Shown: positions 9,006-16,193, counted from the first letter of the stretch. The stretch is 26,079 bases of DNA from Chloroflexota bacterium (GCA_016190585.1 JACPQH010000113.1:1-26079), one strand, 5' to 3'. Notes: generated by a model not told the origin, from the sequence alone. Numbers and translations are program-made.

Positions 9006-10930
9006 TATTCCTTCGCGCCGGGCCGGGCGGTGGATACGGGCACCGGCGCCGCGGGCAGTTCAAGCTTCTCGCCGGAGACCCGGGCGACGGCGTCAAACCT
9101 GGCGGGGCAGACCTCGAGGCAGGTGCCGCACCGGGTGCATGCCGCCTGGTCGATAACGTGGACCAGCCGCTTGCCGCCGGCGATAGCGTTGGCCGGGCAG
9201 GCCCGCAGGCAGATGCCGCAGCCCTGGCACTTGTCCGGCAGGATATTATACGATACCAGCTCCTTGCAGACGAGCGCCGGGCACCTCTTTTCCTTGATGT
9301 GGGCCTCGTACTCGTCGCGGAAGTAGCGCAGCGTGGTCAGCACCGGGTTGGGCGCCGTGCCGCCCAGCGCGCACAGGGAGCCGGACTTGATGGTCCGGGA
9401 CAGGCGCTCGAGCTGCTCGATGTCACGCTCCTCGCCTTTGCCCTGCGTAATCCGCTCCAGGATGCCGAGCATCTGGCGCGTGCCGTTACGGCAGGGAACG
9501 CACTTGCCGCAGGACTCGAACTGGGTAAAGGACAGGAAGAAGCGGGCCAGGTCGACCATGCAGGTATCTTCGTCGGCGACGACCATGCCGCCCGAGCCGA
9601 CGATGGCCCCGGCCTCGGCCAGCGAGTCGTAGTCCACCGGCAGGTCAAGCTTGCTGGCGGGCAGGCAGCCGCCCGAAGGCCCGCCCGTCTGCACCGCCTT
9701 GAAGGCCTTGCCGCCGCTGGGCCCGCCGCCAATGTCGAAGATGATTTTCCGGAGCGGCATGCCCATCGGCACCTCGATGAGGCCGGTGCGCGCTATCTTG
9801 CCCGCCAGGGCGAAGGTCTTGGTACCCTTGCTCTTCTCGGCGCCAAACCCGGCGAACCACTCGCCGCCCTTCTGCATGATGAGGGCGGCGTTGGCCCAGG
9901 TCTCGACGTTATTGATATTGGTCGGTTTGCCCCACAGGCCGGAGGCGGCCGGGAACGGGGGGCGGGGGCGGGGCATGCCGCGCTTGCCCTCGATGGAGGC
10001 CATGAGCGCGGTCTCCTCGCCGCAGACGAAGGCCCCGGCGCCCTTTTTTATCTCGACGGTAAAGCCGAAATCCGAGCCCATGATGCGCTCGCCGGTGAGC
10101 CCGTACTCGGCCATCTGCTCGATAGCCACGCCCAGGCGCTCGATGGCCAGGGGCTTTTCCGCCCGGCAGTAGATGTAGCCGTGGCGGGCGCCGATGGCGT
10201 AGGCCCCGATGAGCATCCCCTCCAGCATGGCGTGGGGATCGCTCTCCAGCAGGAGCCGGTTCATGAAGGCGCCCGGGTCGCCCTCGTCAAAGTTGCAGAT
10301 GATGTACTTCTCGCCGCCGGGGGCCTGCCGGCACAGCTCCCACTTGAGGCCGGTAGGGAAGCCGGCGCCGCCCCGGCCCCGCAGGCCGGATTTTTTCATC
10401 TCGGCGATGACCTGCTCCGGGGTCATTCGCAGGGCTTTCGCCAGGCCGGTGTAGCCGTCATGGGCGATGTACTGCTTGATGTCGCCGGGGTCAATGTGCC
10501 CGCAGTTGCGCAGGGATAACCTCACCTGCGGCTTCAGCATGGGCAGGTCGGCCAGCTTCGGAATGCCGTCGATGGCCCCCTCGCCGACCGTCCCCAGGGC
10601 GAGTTCGGGGTGGGGGTTGTCATGGAGGACATAGTCCTCGATAAGCGTCGCGGCCATCTCCGGCGTTACCTTGCCGTAGCTGACGCGCGGCCGGCCCGGC
10701 TTGATGATGTCGACAACGGGCTCGGTGTAGCACAGCCCGATACAGCCGACCTCGGTAACTTCGGCGTCAAGGCGCCGGCTGGCCAGCTCTTTACGGATGG
10801 CGCCTAGCACCGCCAGGGAGCCGGCGGCGCGCCCGCACGTGCCGGTACCGACGAGAAAGCGCACCCTGCCGGAGCGCTGCCGCGCTTCCCACTCGGCAAT
10901 CGCCTGCTGGCGCAGCTCTGCAAAGGTCAT
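9005..10930 (-). CDS. NuoF-like NADH-binding flavoprotein with extra ferredoxin domain (HydB/HndC type)
   Basis: The 641-residue subunit should bind NAD(H), FMN and several Fe-S clusters. Residues 1-120 form a thioredoxin-like [2Fe-2S] domain with three visible cysteines (GTCG and VGCIGLC). The NuoF core follows, with the glycine-rich nucleotide loop GLRGRGGAGFPTGLKW near 200 and FMN-site blocks CNFDEGDPGAF and CGEETALMASIEG. The NuoF cluster motif ESCGKCVPCRNGT lies near 470, with its fourth cysteine in SLCALGG. The C-terminus adds two [4Fe-4S] motifs, CQGCGICLRACP and CTRCGTCLEVCP, which complex I NuoF lacks but soluble hydrogenase- or ferredoxin-linked relatives have. One base separates it from the upstream NuoE-like gene. 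It is likely the NADH-oxidising or NAD-reducing subunit of a soluble complex. Confidence 0.93.
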   Translation of the reverse strand: MTFAELRQQAIAEWEARQRSGRVRFLVGTGTCGRAAGSLAVLGAIRKELASRRLDAEVTEVGCIGLCYTEPVVDIIKPGRPRVSYGKVTPEMAATLIEDYVLHDNPHPELALGTVGEGAIDGIPKLADLPMLKPQVRLSLRNCGHIDPGDIKQYIAHDGYTGLAKALRMTPEQVIAEMKKSGLRGRGGAGFPTGLKWELCRQAPGGEKYIICNFDEGDPGAFMNRLLLESDPHAMLEGMLIGAYAIGARHGYIYCRAEKPLAIERLGVAIEQMAEYGLTGERIMGSDFGFTVEIKKGAGAFVCGEETALMASIEGKRGMPRPRPPFPAASGLWGKPTNINNVETWANAALIMQKGGEWFAGFGAEKSKGTKTFALAGKIARTGLIEVPMGMPLRKIIFDIGGGPSGGKAFKAVQTGGPSGGCLPASKLDLPVDYDSLAEAGAIVGSGGMVVADEDTCMVDLARFFLSFTQFESCGKCVPCRNGTRQMLGILERITQGKGEERDIEQLERLSRTIKSGSLCALGGTAPNPVLTTLRYFRDEYEAHIKEKRCPALVCKELVSYNILPDKCQGCGICLRACPANAIAGGKRLVHVIDQAACTRCGTCLEVCPARFDAVARVSGEKLELPAAPVPVSTARPGAKE

Positions 10931-10931
10931 A

Positions 10932-11390
10932 TCAGTCCGCCTTGTCTATCTCGGCGATGATCTTCTTCGCCCCGGCGGGCGTCATCTGGGCGTGGACGGT
11001 CTCATCGACGATCATCACCGGCGCCAGGGCGCAGCAGCCGACACAGGCCACCCGCTCCAGGCCGAACTTCCGGTCCGGCGTGGTATCCCCCGGCTGGATG
11101 CCCAGCTCCTGCTCCACACCTTCCAGGATGCGGTGGCTGCCGCGCACGTGGCAGGCGGTCCCCTGGCACACCTTGAAGACGTGCTTGCCCTGGGGCTTGA
11201 ACCGGAACTGGGCGTAGAAGCTGGCGACCCCGTAAATCTCGTTGGCGGTGATGTCAAGCAGCCGCGCGATCTCGGTGACGGCTTCTTCGGAGATGTAACC
11301 CAGCTCCTCCTGGGTCTTTTGCAGGAGGGCGATGAGAGAGCTTCGCTGACCCCGGTAAGGGGCCAGAATTTCTGACAATTTTGTATCCAC
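10932..11390 (-). CDS. NuoE-like [2Fe-2S] thioredoxin-fold subunit
   Basis: The 152-residue protein has the length and order of the 24-kDa NuoE/HydC subunit. A helical N-terminus (ILAPYRGQRSSLIALLQ, then EELGYISEEAV) leads to the thioredoxin fold. The [2Fe-2S] ligands appear as CQGTAC near residues 75-80 and CVGCC near 117-121. In this family it is an electron-transfer partner of NuoF. It is first in a three-gene operon, with 1-base and overlapping junctions to the next genes. The start is a GTG at 11390 with no ribosome binding site, but a good promoter lies so close that the transcript probably begins at or almost at the GTG. Confidence 0.92.
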   Translation of the reverse strand: MDTKLSEILAPYRGQRSSLIALLQKTQEELGYISEEAVTEIARLLDITANEIYGVASFYAQFRFKPQGKHVFKVCQGTACHVRGSHRILEGVEQELGIQPGDTTPDRKFGLERVACVGCCALAPVMIVDETVHAQMTPAGAKKIIAEIDKAD

Positions 11391-11399
11391 TAACTTAAT

Positions 11400-11428
11400 A
11401 TTTTACTGAGAATGAGACAAAAAATCAA
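11400..11428 (-). promoter_or_regulatory. Promoter of the NuoE/F/G-like operon, probably leaderless
   Basis: Reading the minus strand, TTGATT (11428-11423) and TAAAAT (11405-11400) are separated by exactly 17 bases. They match the housekeeping -35 and -10 boxes at 4/6 and 5/6 positions. Only nine bases lie between the -10 box and the GTG start, so transcription should begin at or within about 3 bases of the codon. No Shine-Dalgarno sequence exists. Confidence 0.6.
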
Positions 11429-11537
11429 ACGTCTCTGAGCTAAAATCAGGATAAAGACAGGCATGTATACCCTTTGCCGCCGGGGAAGGCGCCCGCCGGG
11501 CCCATATAGCAAAGAACGGGGCCAGAAGAGCGCCCGG

Positions 11538-11572
11538 AAAAAAAGGAGGGGCTCCTTTCGAAGCCCCTCCTT
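11538..11572 (-). terminator. Rho-independent terminator of the metalloprotease gene
   Basis: A perfect 11-bp stem (11543-11553 with 11562-11572) with an 8-base loop is followed on the minus strand by seven T residues (the A-run at 11538-11544, which overlaps the stem base). It lies 45 bases past the stop of the minus-strand protease gene, as expected for an intrinsic terminator. Confidence 0.85.
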
Positions 11573-11616
11573 CGTGTACCAGGCGCGGTATTGCCCGGGG
11601 AAGACCGTATCAATCG

Positions 11617-12429
11617 CTAGGGATAGACCCGCTCGACACCAAGCTCGTCGCCGTAGGCCAGGGTGCCCTTCTTGAGCTCCTGCGGGGCGCCGTAGCCGTA
11701 CATGGTCAGCTCGCTGTCCGAGCTCTTGTAGAGATCGCCGAGCATTATCCAGTGACCGGCTTCGTGCGTCATGATGTTCCGGATGTCATAGGTGCCCGCC
11801 GGTCCCAGGTTGACCGGGTCGATGTACCGGCTGGCATCCCTGGACGCCGGGCCGGACAGGTCGGGGAACGCCAGCGGGTACTGGAACACCGGCGCGGTGT
11901 AGCTCCACTGGTAGGCGGCGTTCATCGTGGTATCGGTCTCGACGATTTGCTTGTTGAAGCGGTAGTACCAGACGCTGGTCACGGCCAGGGCGGTGGGGAA
12001 CTGCCCGCTGATGTCCGCCCAGGAGACCGCGTTGGTCCCGTCAAGGTTGCCGGCATTGAGCCCGGTCGTGCCCTGATAGTTAAACCCCAGGGTGCCGGAG
12101 GCATTGTCCCACGGCATGAAAGATGCCTGAACGGCCGAGATGGTGGCGCCGGCGTCAACCCCGCTGCCGGCCTGGTTGACCGCATAACCCAGGGCGGAAC
12201 CATCGGCCCAGTGAACGCCGGAGTACTTGTAATCCCGGTCGAGCACGCCGCCCCCCGTTTCCTTGCCCGGCGCTGTGGCGGGCTTACCGGGTGCGTCCTT
12301 GGGGTAATGGATGAAATTTATCCTGTCAACCGGACCTTTACCCGGACTGGCGGGCGCGGCGCCCAGCGAGACCAGGCCGGTCAGCAGCAAGACCACGACT
12401 AATACAATCGAAAGCCATTTCCTTTGCAT
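11617..12429 (-). CDS. Secreted matrixin-like zinc metalloprotease
   Basis: The 270-residue protein starts with a clear signal peptide (MQRKW, a run of hydrophobic residues, then GAAPA). A Pro/Gly/Lys-rich linker follows, then a catalytic domain. The zinc site is HEAGHWIMLGD at residues 222-232, and a Met-turn-like LTMYG follows with Met243. The tail AYGDELGVERVYP resembles the matrixin end, where an Asp-Asp helix runs to a Tyr. This places it among metzincins. The third metal ligand is Asp232 rather than His, as in snapalysin-type enzymes, and the usual glycine of HExxHxxG is Met229. AGGAGGTG lies just upstream of the start. With its own promoter and terminator it is a single-gene unit. Its role is extracellular proteolysis; the target is unknown. 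Confidence 0.82.
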   Translation of the reverse strand: MQRKWLSIVLVVVLLLTGLVSLGAAPASPGKGPVDRINFIHYPKDAPGKPATAPGKETGGGVLDRDYKYSGVHWADGSALGYAVNQAGSGVDAGATISAVQASFMPWDNASGTLGFNYQGTTGLNAGNLDGTNAVSWADISGQFPTALAVTSVWYYRFNKQIVETDTTMNAAYQWSYTAPVFQYPLAFPDLSGPASRDASRYIDPVNLGPAGTYDIRNIMTHEAGHWIMLGDLYKSSDSELTMYGYGAPQELKKGTLAYGDELGVERVYP

Positions 12430-12455
12430 GCAACACCTCCTCCCCTTATACTAGA

Positions 12456-12484
12456 ATTATTAACTGAAGCAGGGCTCCTGTCAA
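12456..12484 (-). promoter_or_regulatory. Near-consensus promoter of the metalloprotease gene
   Basis: On the minus strand a perfect TTGACA (12484-12479) and AATAAT (12461-12456, 5/6 match) are separated by 17 bases. The boxes lie 27 bases and more upstream of the ATG, with the AGGAGGTG ribosome site between them. It should be recognised by housekeeping sigma factor. Confidence 0.7.
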
Positions 12485-12625
12485 TAGCCTTTCTCGAAGC
12501 CGGCGCGCCGCCGGCTGATGGTACTTATGTCAGTCCTGTCTGGTCCGGCCCACCGGTAAGGGCTTTATAGCAAAGTTAGGTAGGAGTACGTATAGCCAGG
12601 CAAGAACACGAGCCCTATATTGTAA

Positions 12626-12769
12626 GCAACCAGCGGTGCGAGGCTGCCGGTGGCTTCAGGGGTTTTGGTCTACCTTGAGGAGGTCCGCCAGCACCTGCGC
12701 CTGGGCCCGGCGACCGAGGGCCGGGTGATGAGCGAGCTGTTCAGCTTGCTGGTAGCGCACGATTTCTGA
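12626..12769 (+). pseudogene. Relic of a HAAS-like (permease-prefix) helical domain
   Basis: The frame is open from the codon after a TAA at 12623 to a TGA at 12767. Its best part reads VYLEEVRQHLRLGPATEG followed by a short helical tail. This resembles the start of the small HAAS/DUF1700-like helical domain (pattern YLEE-rRhL-L-P-ate-----EL), but the frame stops where the EL-HLED part should continue. A GTG at 12650 could start a 39-residue peptide, but no ribosome site is obvious. I read it as a gene fragment. The family match is from memory and modest. It ends 2 bases before the isomerase start. Confidence 0.35.
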
Positions 12770-12771
12770 CT

Positions 12772-13830
12772 ATGACGAACACGGAAAGGACGACGGCCGG
12801 GCAGGCAAGCGGGACGCGAAAGCGCGAGCACCTGCGCATCGCCCTCAACGAGGACGTCGGCTTTACCGGGATAACCACCGGCTTGGAGGACTACCGGTTC
12901 GTGCACCAGGCCCTGCCGGAGATTGACCTCGATGCGGTGGACCTGACCACCCGCTTCCTCGGTAAGGAGCTCCGGGCGCCGCTGCTCATCTCGTCCATGG
13001 TGGGCGGCGTCAGCGAAGCCGCCGCTATCAACCGGAACCTGGCGCAGGCCGCCCGGGCGATAGGGGTCGCCATGGCGGTCGGCTCGCTGCGCGCCGCCGT
13101 TGACGACGAGCGCGCCGCGGCCAGCTACCGGGTGCGCGATATCGCCCCGGACATCCTGCTCTTCGCCAACCTGGGCGCCATCCAGCTTAACAACGGCTAC
13201 GGGGTCGCCGAGTGCGCCCGCGCCGTGACGATGATCGGGGCTGACGCCCTCATCCTGCACCTTAACCCCTTGCAGGAAGCCCTCCAGGCCGGCGGCAACA
13301 CCAACTTCGCCGGGCTCCTCCGCCGGATAGGGGAGGTCTGCCGCGAGCTCGCCGTGCCGGTAGTGGTCAAGGAGGTGGGCTGGGGCATCTCCGGCGAGAC
13401 GGCCCGCAGACTGGCGGCGGCCGGGGTCGCCGCTATTGATGTCGCCGGCGCCGGCGGCACGTCCTGGAGCGAGGTCGAGAGGCGCCGCGCCCCCGATGCG
13501 GTCAGCGCCAGTATCGCCGCCGGTTTCGCCTCGTGGGGCATACCTACAGCCGCGTCCATCCGGCTGGTCCGCCGGGCGGTCTCGGAGATGCGCATTATCG
13601 CCAGCGGCGGCCTCAGGACGGGAACGGACGCGGCCAAGGTCGTCGCCCTGGGCGCCGACCTCGCCGGCCTGGCAACGCCCCTGCTCAAGGCCGCCAGCAC
13701 CTCGGTCGGGGCCGCGGTTGACGCCCTGCGCGAGATTGTCGAAGGACTCAGGCTATCGATGTTCTGCATCGGCGCCGACAACCTTGCGAAACTGAAAGAT
13801 ACCCCGCTGCTCAAGCGGCAGGGGGACTGA
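12772..13830 (+). CDS. fni: Type 2 isopentenyl-diphosphate delta-isomerase (FMN-dependent)
   Basis: The enzyme interconverts isopentenyl and dimethylallyl diphosphate, the step that supplies both isoprenoid building blocks. The 352 residues fit the type 2 family (about 340-350). Signatures in order are RKREHLRIAL at 16-25 (substrate-phosphate-binding N-terminus), LISSMVGG near 76-83, AVGSLRAA near 102, FANLGAIQL near 133-141, HLNPLQEALQAGGNTNF near 163-179, VVVKEVGWGIS near 197-207, DVAGAGGTSW near 223-232, and ASGGLRTGTDAAK near 280-292. The last blocks are the FMN phosphate-binding loops. It sits alone between two gene relics. Type 2 isomerases occur in archaea, Gram-positives and some Chloroflexota, which weakly supports the taxonomic guess. 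I see no strong ribosome site before the ATG. Confidence 0.95.
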   Translation: MTNTERTTAGQASGTRKREHLRIALNEDVGFTGITTGLEDYRFVHQALPEIDLDAVDLTTRFLGKELRAPLLISSMVGGVSEAAAINRNLAQAARAIGVAMAVGSLRAAVDDERAAASYRVRDIAPDILLFANLGAIQLNNGYGVAECARAVTMIGADALILHLNPLQEALQAGGNTNFAGLLRRIGEVCRELAVPVVVKEVGWGISGETARRLAAAGVAAIDVAGAGGTSWSEVERRRAPDAVSASIAAGFASWGIPTAASIRLVRRAVSEMRIIASGGLRTGTDAAKVVALGADLAGLATPLLKAASTSVGAAVDALREIVEGLRLSMFCIGADNLAKLKDTPLLKRQGD

Positions 13831-13831
13831 T

Positions 13832-13984
13832 ACGGGCTTCTCGCGGCAGCCTTCTCTCTCGCTGGCCCGTTACCTGGCCGGCAACAAGCTCCGGGGCCGG
13901 CGGCGTTTCCCGCCGGTGCTGATGCTGGAGCCGGCCTTCCGCGGCAACCCGGCCTGCGCCGGCTGCAGGCGCGTCCGGGAGTAA
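13832..13984 (+). pseudogene. N-terminal relic of a radical SAM protein (HpnH-like)
   Basis: In the frame ending at the TAA at 13982, the region encodes LARYLAGNKLRGRRRFPPVL followed by MLEPAFRGNPACAGCRRVRE. This matches the N-terminus of a radical SAM group whose members read roughly RYL--NKLRGRKRFPLVLMLEP-hrCNLACAGCGrIREY. Here the first cluster cysteine of CNLACAGC is Gly (GNPACAGC) and the frame stops right after the motif, so the protein cannot be functional. The frame has no start codon of its own next to the isomerase stop. The remaining 300 or so residues are absent. In relatives this gene can be linked to isoprenoid or hopanoid synthesis, which fits the neighbouring isomerase; that link is inference. 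Confidence 0.65.
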
Positions 13985-14073
13985 GTGCAAGGTTGTTGAC
14001 GAAGCCGTCGCCGACTTCCCGGGCGGGAGATGAGCCGTTTGGCGCGCTGATTCAAGGGCGGCGGGGTGGGGAT

Positions 14074-14098
14074 AGGGGCGGGGTATTTCCCCGCCCCT
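14074..14098 (-). terminator. Hairpin downstream of the cytochrome b gene
   Basis: A perfect 10-bp GC stem (14074-14083 with 14089-14098) with a 5-base loop lies 10 bases past the cytochrome b stop on the minus strand. It has no T-run on either side, so it may be a transcript-end stabiliser or a Rho-assisted terminator rather than a classical one. Confidence 0.5.
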
Positions 14099-14108
14099 TG
14101 CGCCGGGA

Positions 14109-14816
14109 CTACTCGCCAGCGGGCGCCTTCCGGGTCAATTCGGCGTACTCCAGGTAGTGCTCTTCCCGCAGTCGTTCCGGCGAGATGCGTCCCGTGAAGA
14201 TGCTGGTGTCGCCCGGGAATATGCCGGGTTTGAAGACGACGTCCCACAGGTGCCAGATGAGGATAACCAGGACGGCCAGGGTCGCCTCGTAGCCGTGGAA
14301 CTCCAGCGCCGCCGCCACCACCTGGCCGTCAAACAGCCGGGTTACCGCCACGGGATAGGCCAGGATGAAGCCGGTGACGATCAGGATGAGGCTCCCGCAG
14401 ATGAGCCCGACATACTCGAATTTCTGCCGGTAGTCGTAACGGCCGAAGTGCGTCGGCGCCGCCTTCAGTCCCAGGCCGCGTTTGAGCTCGTTAACGATGT
14501 CGCGGAAGTCCTGAAAAGTGGGCAGCATCGACGGCCGCGCGTGGCGCGTGAACAGCCGGTAATCGAGCCAGGCTAAATGGTAGGCGATGCCCAGGGTCAG
14601 CACCAGGGCAAACCCGCGGTGGATGAGGCGCGTGGTCTCGATCCCGCCCATGACTGATATCAGCCACTGGGACAGGCCCACGGAGTAGTAGCGCTGGACA
14701 AGGCCCGTAACCGCCAGGGCGATGAAGGTCACGATGAGCACCAGGTGCTCGATGCGCTGGTGCGGTTGGAATCTGATGACGCCGGCTTCAGGGTCCGTCG
14801 CTCTTGCCGCTCTCAT
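14109..14816 (-). CDS. Membrane cytochrome b (FdnI / cytochrome b561-like)
   Basis: The 235-residue protein has four to five membrane segments and histidines placed as in formate-dehydrogenase-gamma or b561-type di-heme cytochromes. These are QPHQRIEHL before helix 1, LIHRGFALVLTLGIAYHLAW around helix 2, and FHGYEATLAVLVILIWHLWD in the last helix. Such subunits exchange electrons between quinones and a periplasmic or extracytoplasmic partner. It overlaps the upstream seven-heme cytochrome gene by four bases (ATGA), so the two are translationally coupled and probably form a complex. The C-terminal tail after IFTGRISPERLREEHY is cytoplasmic and hydrophilic. The direction of electron flow cannot be decided from sequence. 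Confidence 0.85.
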   Translation of the reverse strand: MRAARATDPEAGVIRFQPHQRIEHLVLIVTFIALAVTGLVQRYYSVGLSQWLISVMGGIETTRLIHRGFALVLTLGIAYHLAWLDYRLFTRHARPSMLPTFQDFRDIVNELKRGLGLKAAPTHFGRYDYRQKFEYVGLICGSLILIVTGFILAYPVAVTRLFDGQVVAAALEFHGYEATLAVLVILIWHLWDVVFKPGIFPGDTSIFTGRISPERLREEHYLEYAELTRKAPAGE

Positions 14817-15730
14817 TTGGCCTCCCCCTTCCGCCGGGCGCGGCGCGCGTCAAGGATGACGTGGGCCAGCAGCCCGACCACGATAAACGGTATCATTATC
14901 CGGTAGAACCAGCGGGCCAGGAACACCAGCGGCGCTTCACCGAGGTCCGGCTCGCGGTGAGACAGCCAGGCCGAGGTAAAGTTGGCGTTGGCGCCCTCAT
15001 GGCACCGCCCGCAGGTGTCCGGCAGGTTGGCCGCCGCGACCATCGAGCCGGCCGCATCAGCTCTCAGGATGTTGTGGGCCCCGTGGCAGTCGGCGCACAC
15101 CGCGACCTCGACGTTGGCCGCGCCGCTTTTGAGCCCGGCCAGGGCCACGGTCTTGCCGTGGAAATCATCGTAGAAGGCCTGGATGACGCCAGTCGAGATG
15201 CCGTATCGGTCCATGAGGCGCTCGTTGGCGTGACACCCGTTGCAGGCCGTGACGGAACCGAGACGGGTAGCCGCCGCGGCCGGGGCCTGGACGTCATGCG
15301 CGCCGTGGCAGTCGGCGCAGGTGGCGACATCAGGCCGGCTGACGTCCTTGCGGTGCACGCTCTCCTGCATCTCGGCCACCTTGTCGGCGTGGCAGCCCCA
15401 GCACAGGTCTTCCCGGCTGAGCTGGTACTCCCGCACGCTGGGGATGTCGCTGGGCGGGTGCGGGTAGCCGGTCAGTGTCTGGTGGCAGCTCGTGCAGGCA
15501 AGCTGCCGGTGCACCGAGCCGGCCAGCAAGGTTGGGTCCACCTTGAGGCTCATCTTCTCGCCGCTGGGCAGGCTAATCGCGAGGTTACCCCCGGCGTGGC
15601 AGCCGTTACAGGCGGCGTCCGCCGCCTCGGTCATACTAAGGGGGGCGCTCGCCTCGGCCGCCGATTTCGCGAAGAAGACCGCCAGGGCGATAGCGAACAG
15701 GGCCGCGGTGAGAACCAGTATCTTGCGCAC
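14813..15730 (-). CDS. Membrane-anchored seven-heme cytochrome c
   Basis: The 305-residue protein has seven CxxCH heme-attachment motifs: CNGCH, CTSCH, CWGCH, CADCH, CNGCH, CADCH and CGRCH. A signal peptide lies at the N-terminus (MRKILVL to AEASA), and one C-terminal membrane helix (WFYRIMIPFIVVGLLAHVIL) ends in basic residues. The hemes therefore face outward. Paired repeats such as CADCHGAHD and CADCHGAHN suggest a duplication of a cytochrome c3/c7-type unit. The start is a GTG with AAGGAGGGG upstream. It lies between a small membrane protein and the cytochrome b gene. The likely role is transfer of electrons from the quinone pool via cytochrome b to an external acceptor, or the reverse. 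Confidence 0.92.
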   Translation of the reverse strand: MRKILVLTAALFAIALAVFFAKSAAEASAPLSMTEAADAACNGCHAGGNLAISLPSGEKMSLKVDPTLLAGSVHRQLACTSCHQTLTGYPHPPSDIPSVREYQLSREDLCWGCHADKVAEMQESVHRKDVSRPDVATCADCHGAHDVQAPAAAATRLGSVTACNGCHANERLMDRYGISTGVIQAFYDDFHGKTVALAGLKSGAANVEVAVCADCHGAHNILRADAAGSMVAAANLPDTCGRCHEGANANFTSAWLSHREPDLGEAPLVFLARWFYRIMIPFIVVGLLAHVILDARRARRKGEAK

Positions 15731-15754
15731 TCCAATCCCCTCCTTCCGCCCGCG

Positions 15755-16042
15755 CTAGTGACGCGGCCGGGTGGCGGCCGGGGCCTTCTGCGCGGCGCCG
15801 GTCCGGAGCAGGCCCCGCAGCCGGTAGCCGGTGTAAGCCAGGATGGCCATGATGCCGGCGAAGGGCAGGAAGATGACATAGGCCAGGCTGAATACCGGGG
15901 CGGCGACCAGCATCATGGCCGCCGGGACTTTGACCAGTTTGCCCTGGGCTTGCGCCAGCATCAGGTCGGGTTCCCCAAGCCGGAGGAACTCACCCCGCTT
16001 GAGGTCGAAATAGAAGGCCTCTTTTTCAGGTATATTTTTCAT
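15755..16042 (-). CDS. Small membrane protein of the cytochrome operon, unknown function
   Basis: I start this 95-residue protein at the ATG at 16042 because AAGGAGGTG lies 6 bases upstream. The longer frame to 16144 has no such site. The first 50 residues are hydrophilic (KNIPEKEAFYFDLKRGEF and so on). A hydrophobic hairpin follows (VPAAMMLVAAPVFSLAYVIF and LPFAGIMAILAYTGYRL), then a basic tail. No heme motif or catalytic motif is present. It is first in the operon with the seven-heme cytochrome and cytochrome b, 24 bases upstream of the cytochrome start. It may help assemble or anchor the complex. I do not recognise the family. Confidence 0.7.
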   Translation of the reverse strand: MKNIPEKEAFYFDLKRGEFLRLGEPDLMLAQAQGKLVKVPAAMMLVAAPVFSLAYVIFLPFAGIMAILAYTGYRLRGLLRTGAAQKAPAATRPRH

Positions 16043-16149
16043 CTCTGACACCTCCTTATTTTGTCCTTTTGCCGGGTCTTTGGAGGGTCTCCGGCCAGCT
16101 ATATTCACTATAGCGCCGTCAGCCAGAGAAAACATCGGCCTCACTACGG

Positions 16150-16178
16150 ATTATAGAATGAGAAAAACACGCAGTCAA
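16150..16178 (-). promoter_or_regulatory. Near-consensus promoter of the cytochrome operon
   Basis: On the minus strand TTGACT (16178-16173) and a perfect TATAAT (16155-16150) are exactly 17 bases apart. Transcription would start near 16142, leaving an untranslated leader of about 100 bases before the ATG at 16042. Palindromes lie directly upstream of the -35 box. Confidence 0.75.
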
Positions 16179-16193
16179 TTTAAGCAGTCTTAC

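Noticed and set aside
7917..9326. Long plus-strand open frame of 469 codons opposite the NuoG/GltD-like and NuoF-like genes
   Set aside because: It is antisense to two genes with unmistakable Fe-S and nucleotide motifs. Its translation is Gly/Ala/Asp-rich with no family match, as GC-rich antisense frames usually are.
11463..11675. Plus-strand frame of 70 codons downstream of the protease gene
   Set aside because: It runs through the intrinsic terminator hairpin and gives a basic, low-complexity translation.
12498..12516. Hairpin AGCCGGC/GCCGGCT upstream of the isomerase
   Set aside because: A 7-bp GC stem is common in DNA this GC-rich, and there is no T-run or gene end to terminate on the plus strand.
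14804..16048. Plus-strand open frame of 414 codons across the cytochrome operon
   Set aside because: It is the shadow of a gene with seven heme motifs and of cytochrome b on the other strand, and it has no ribosome site.
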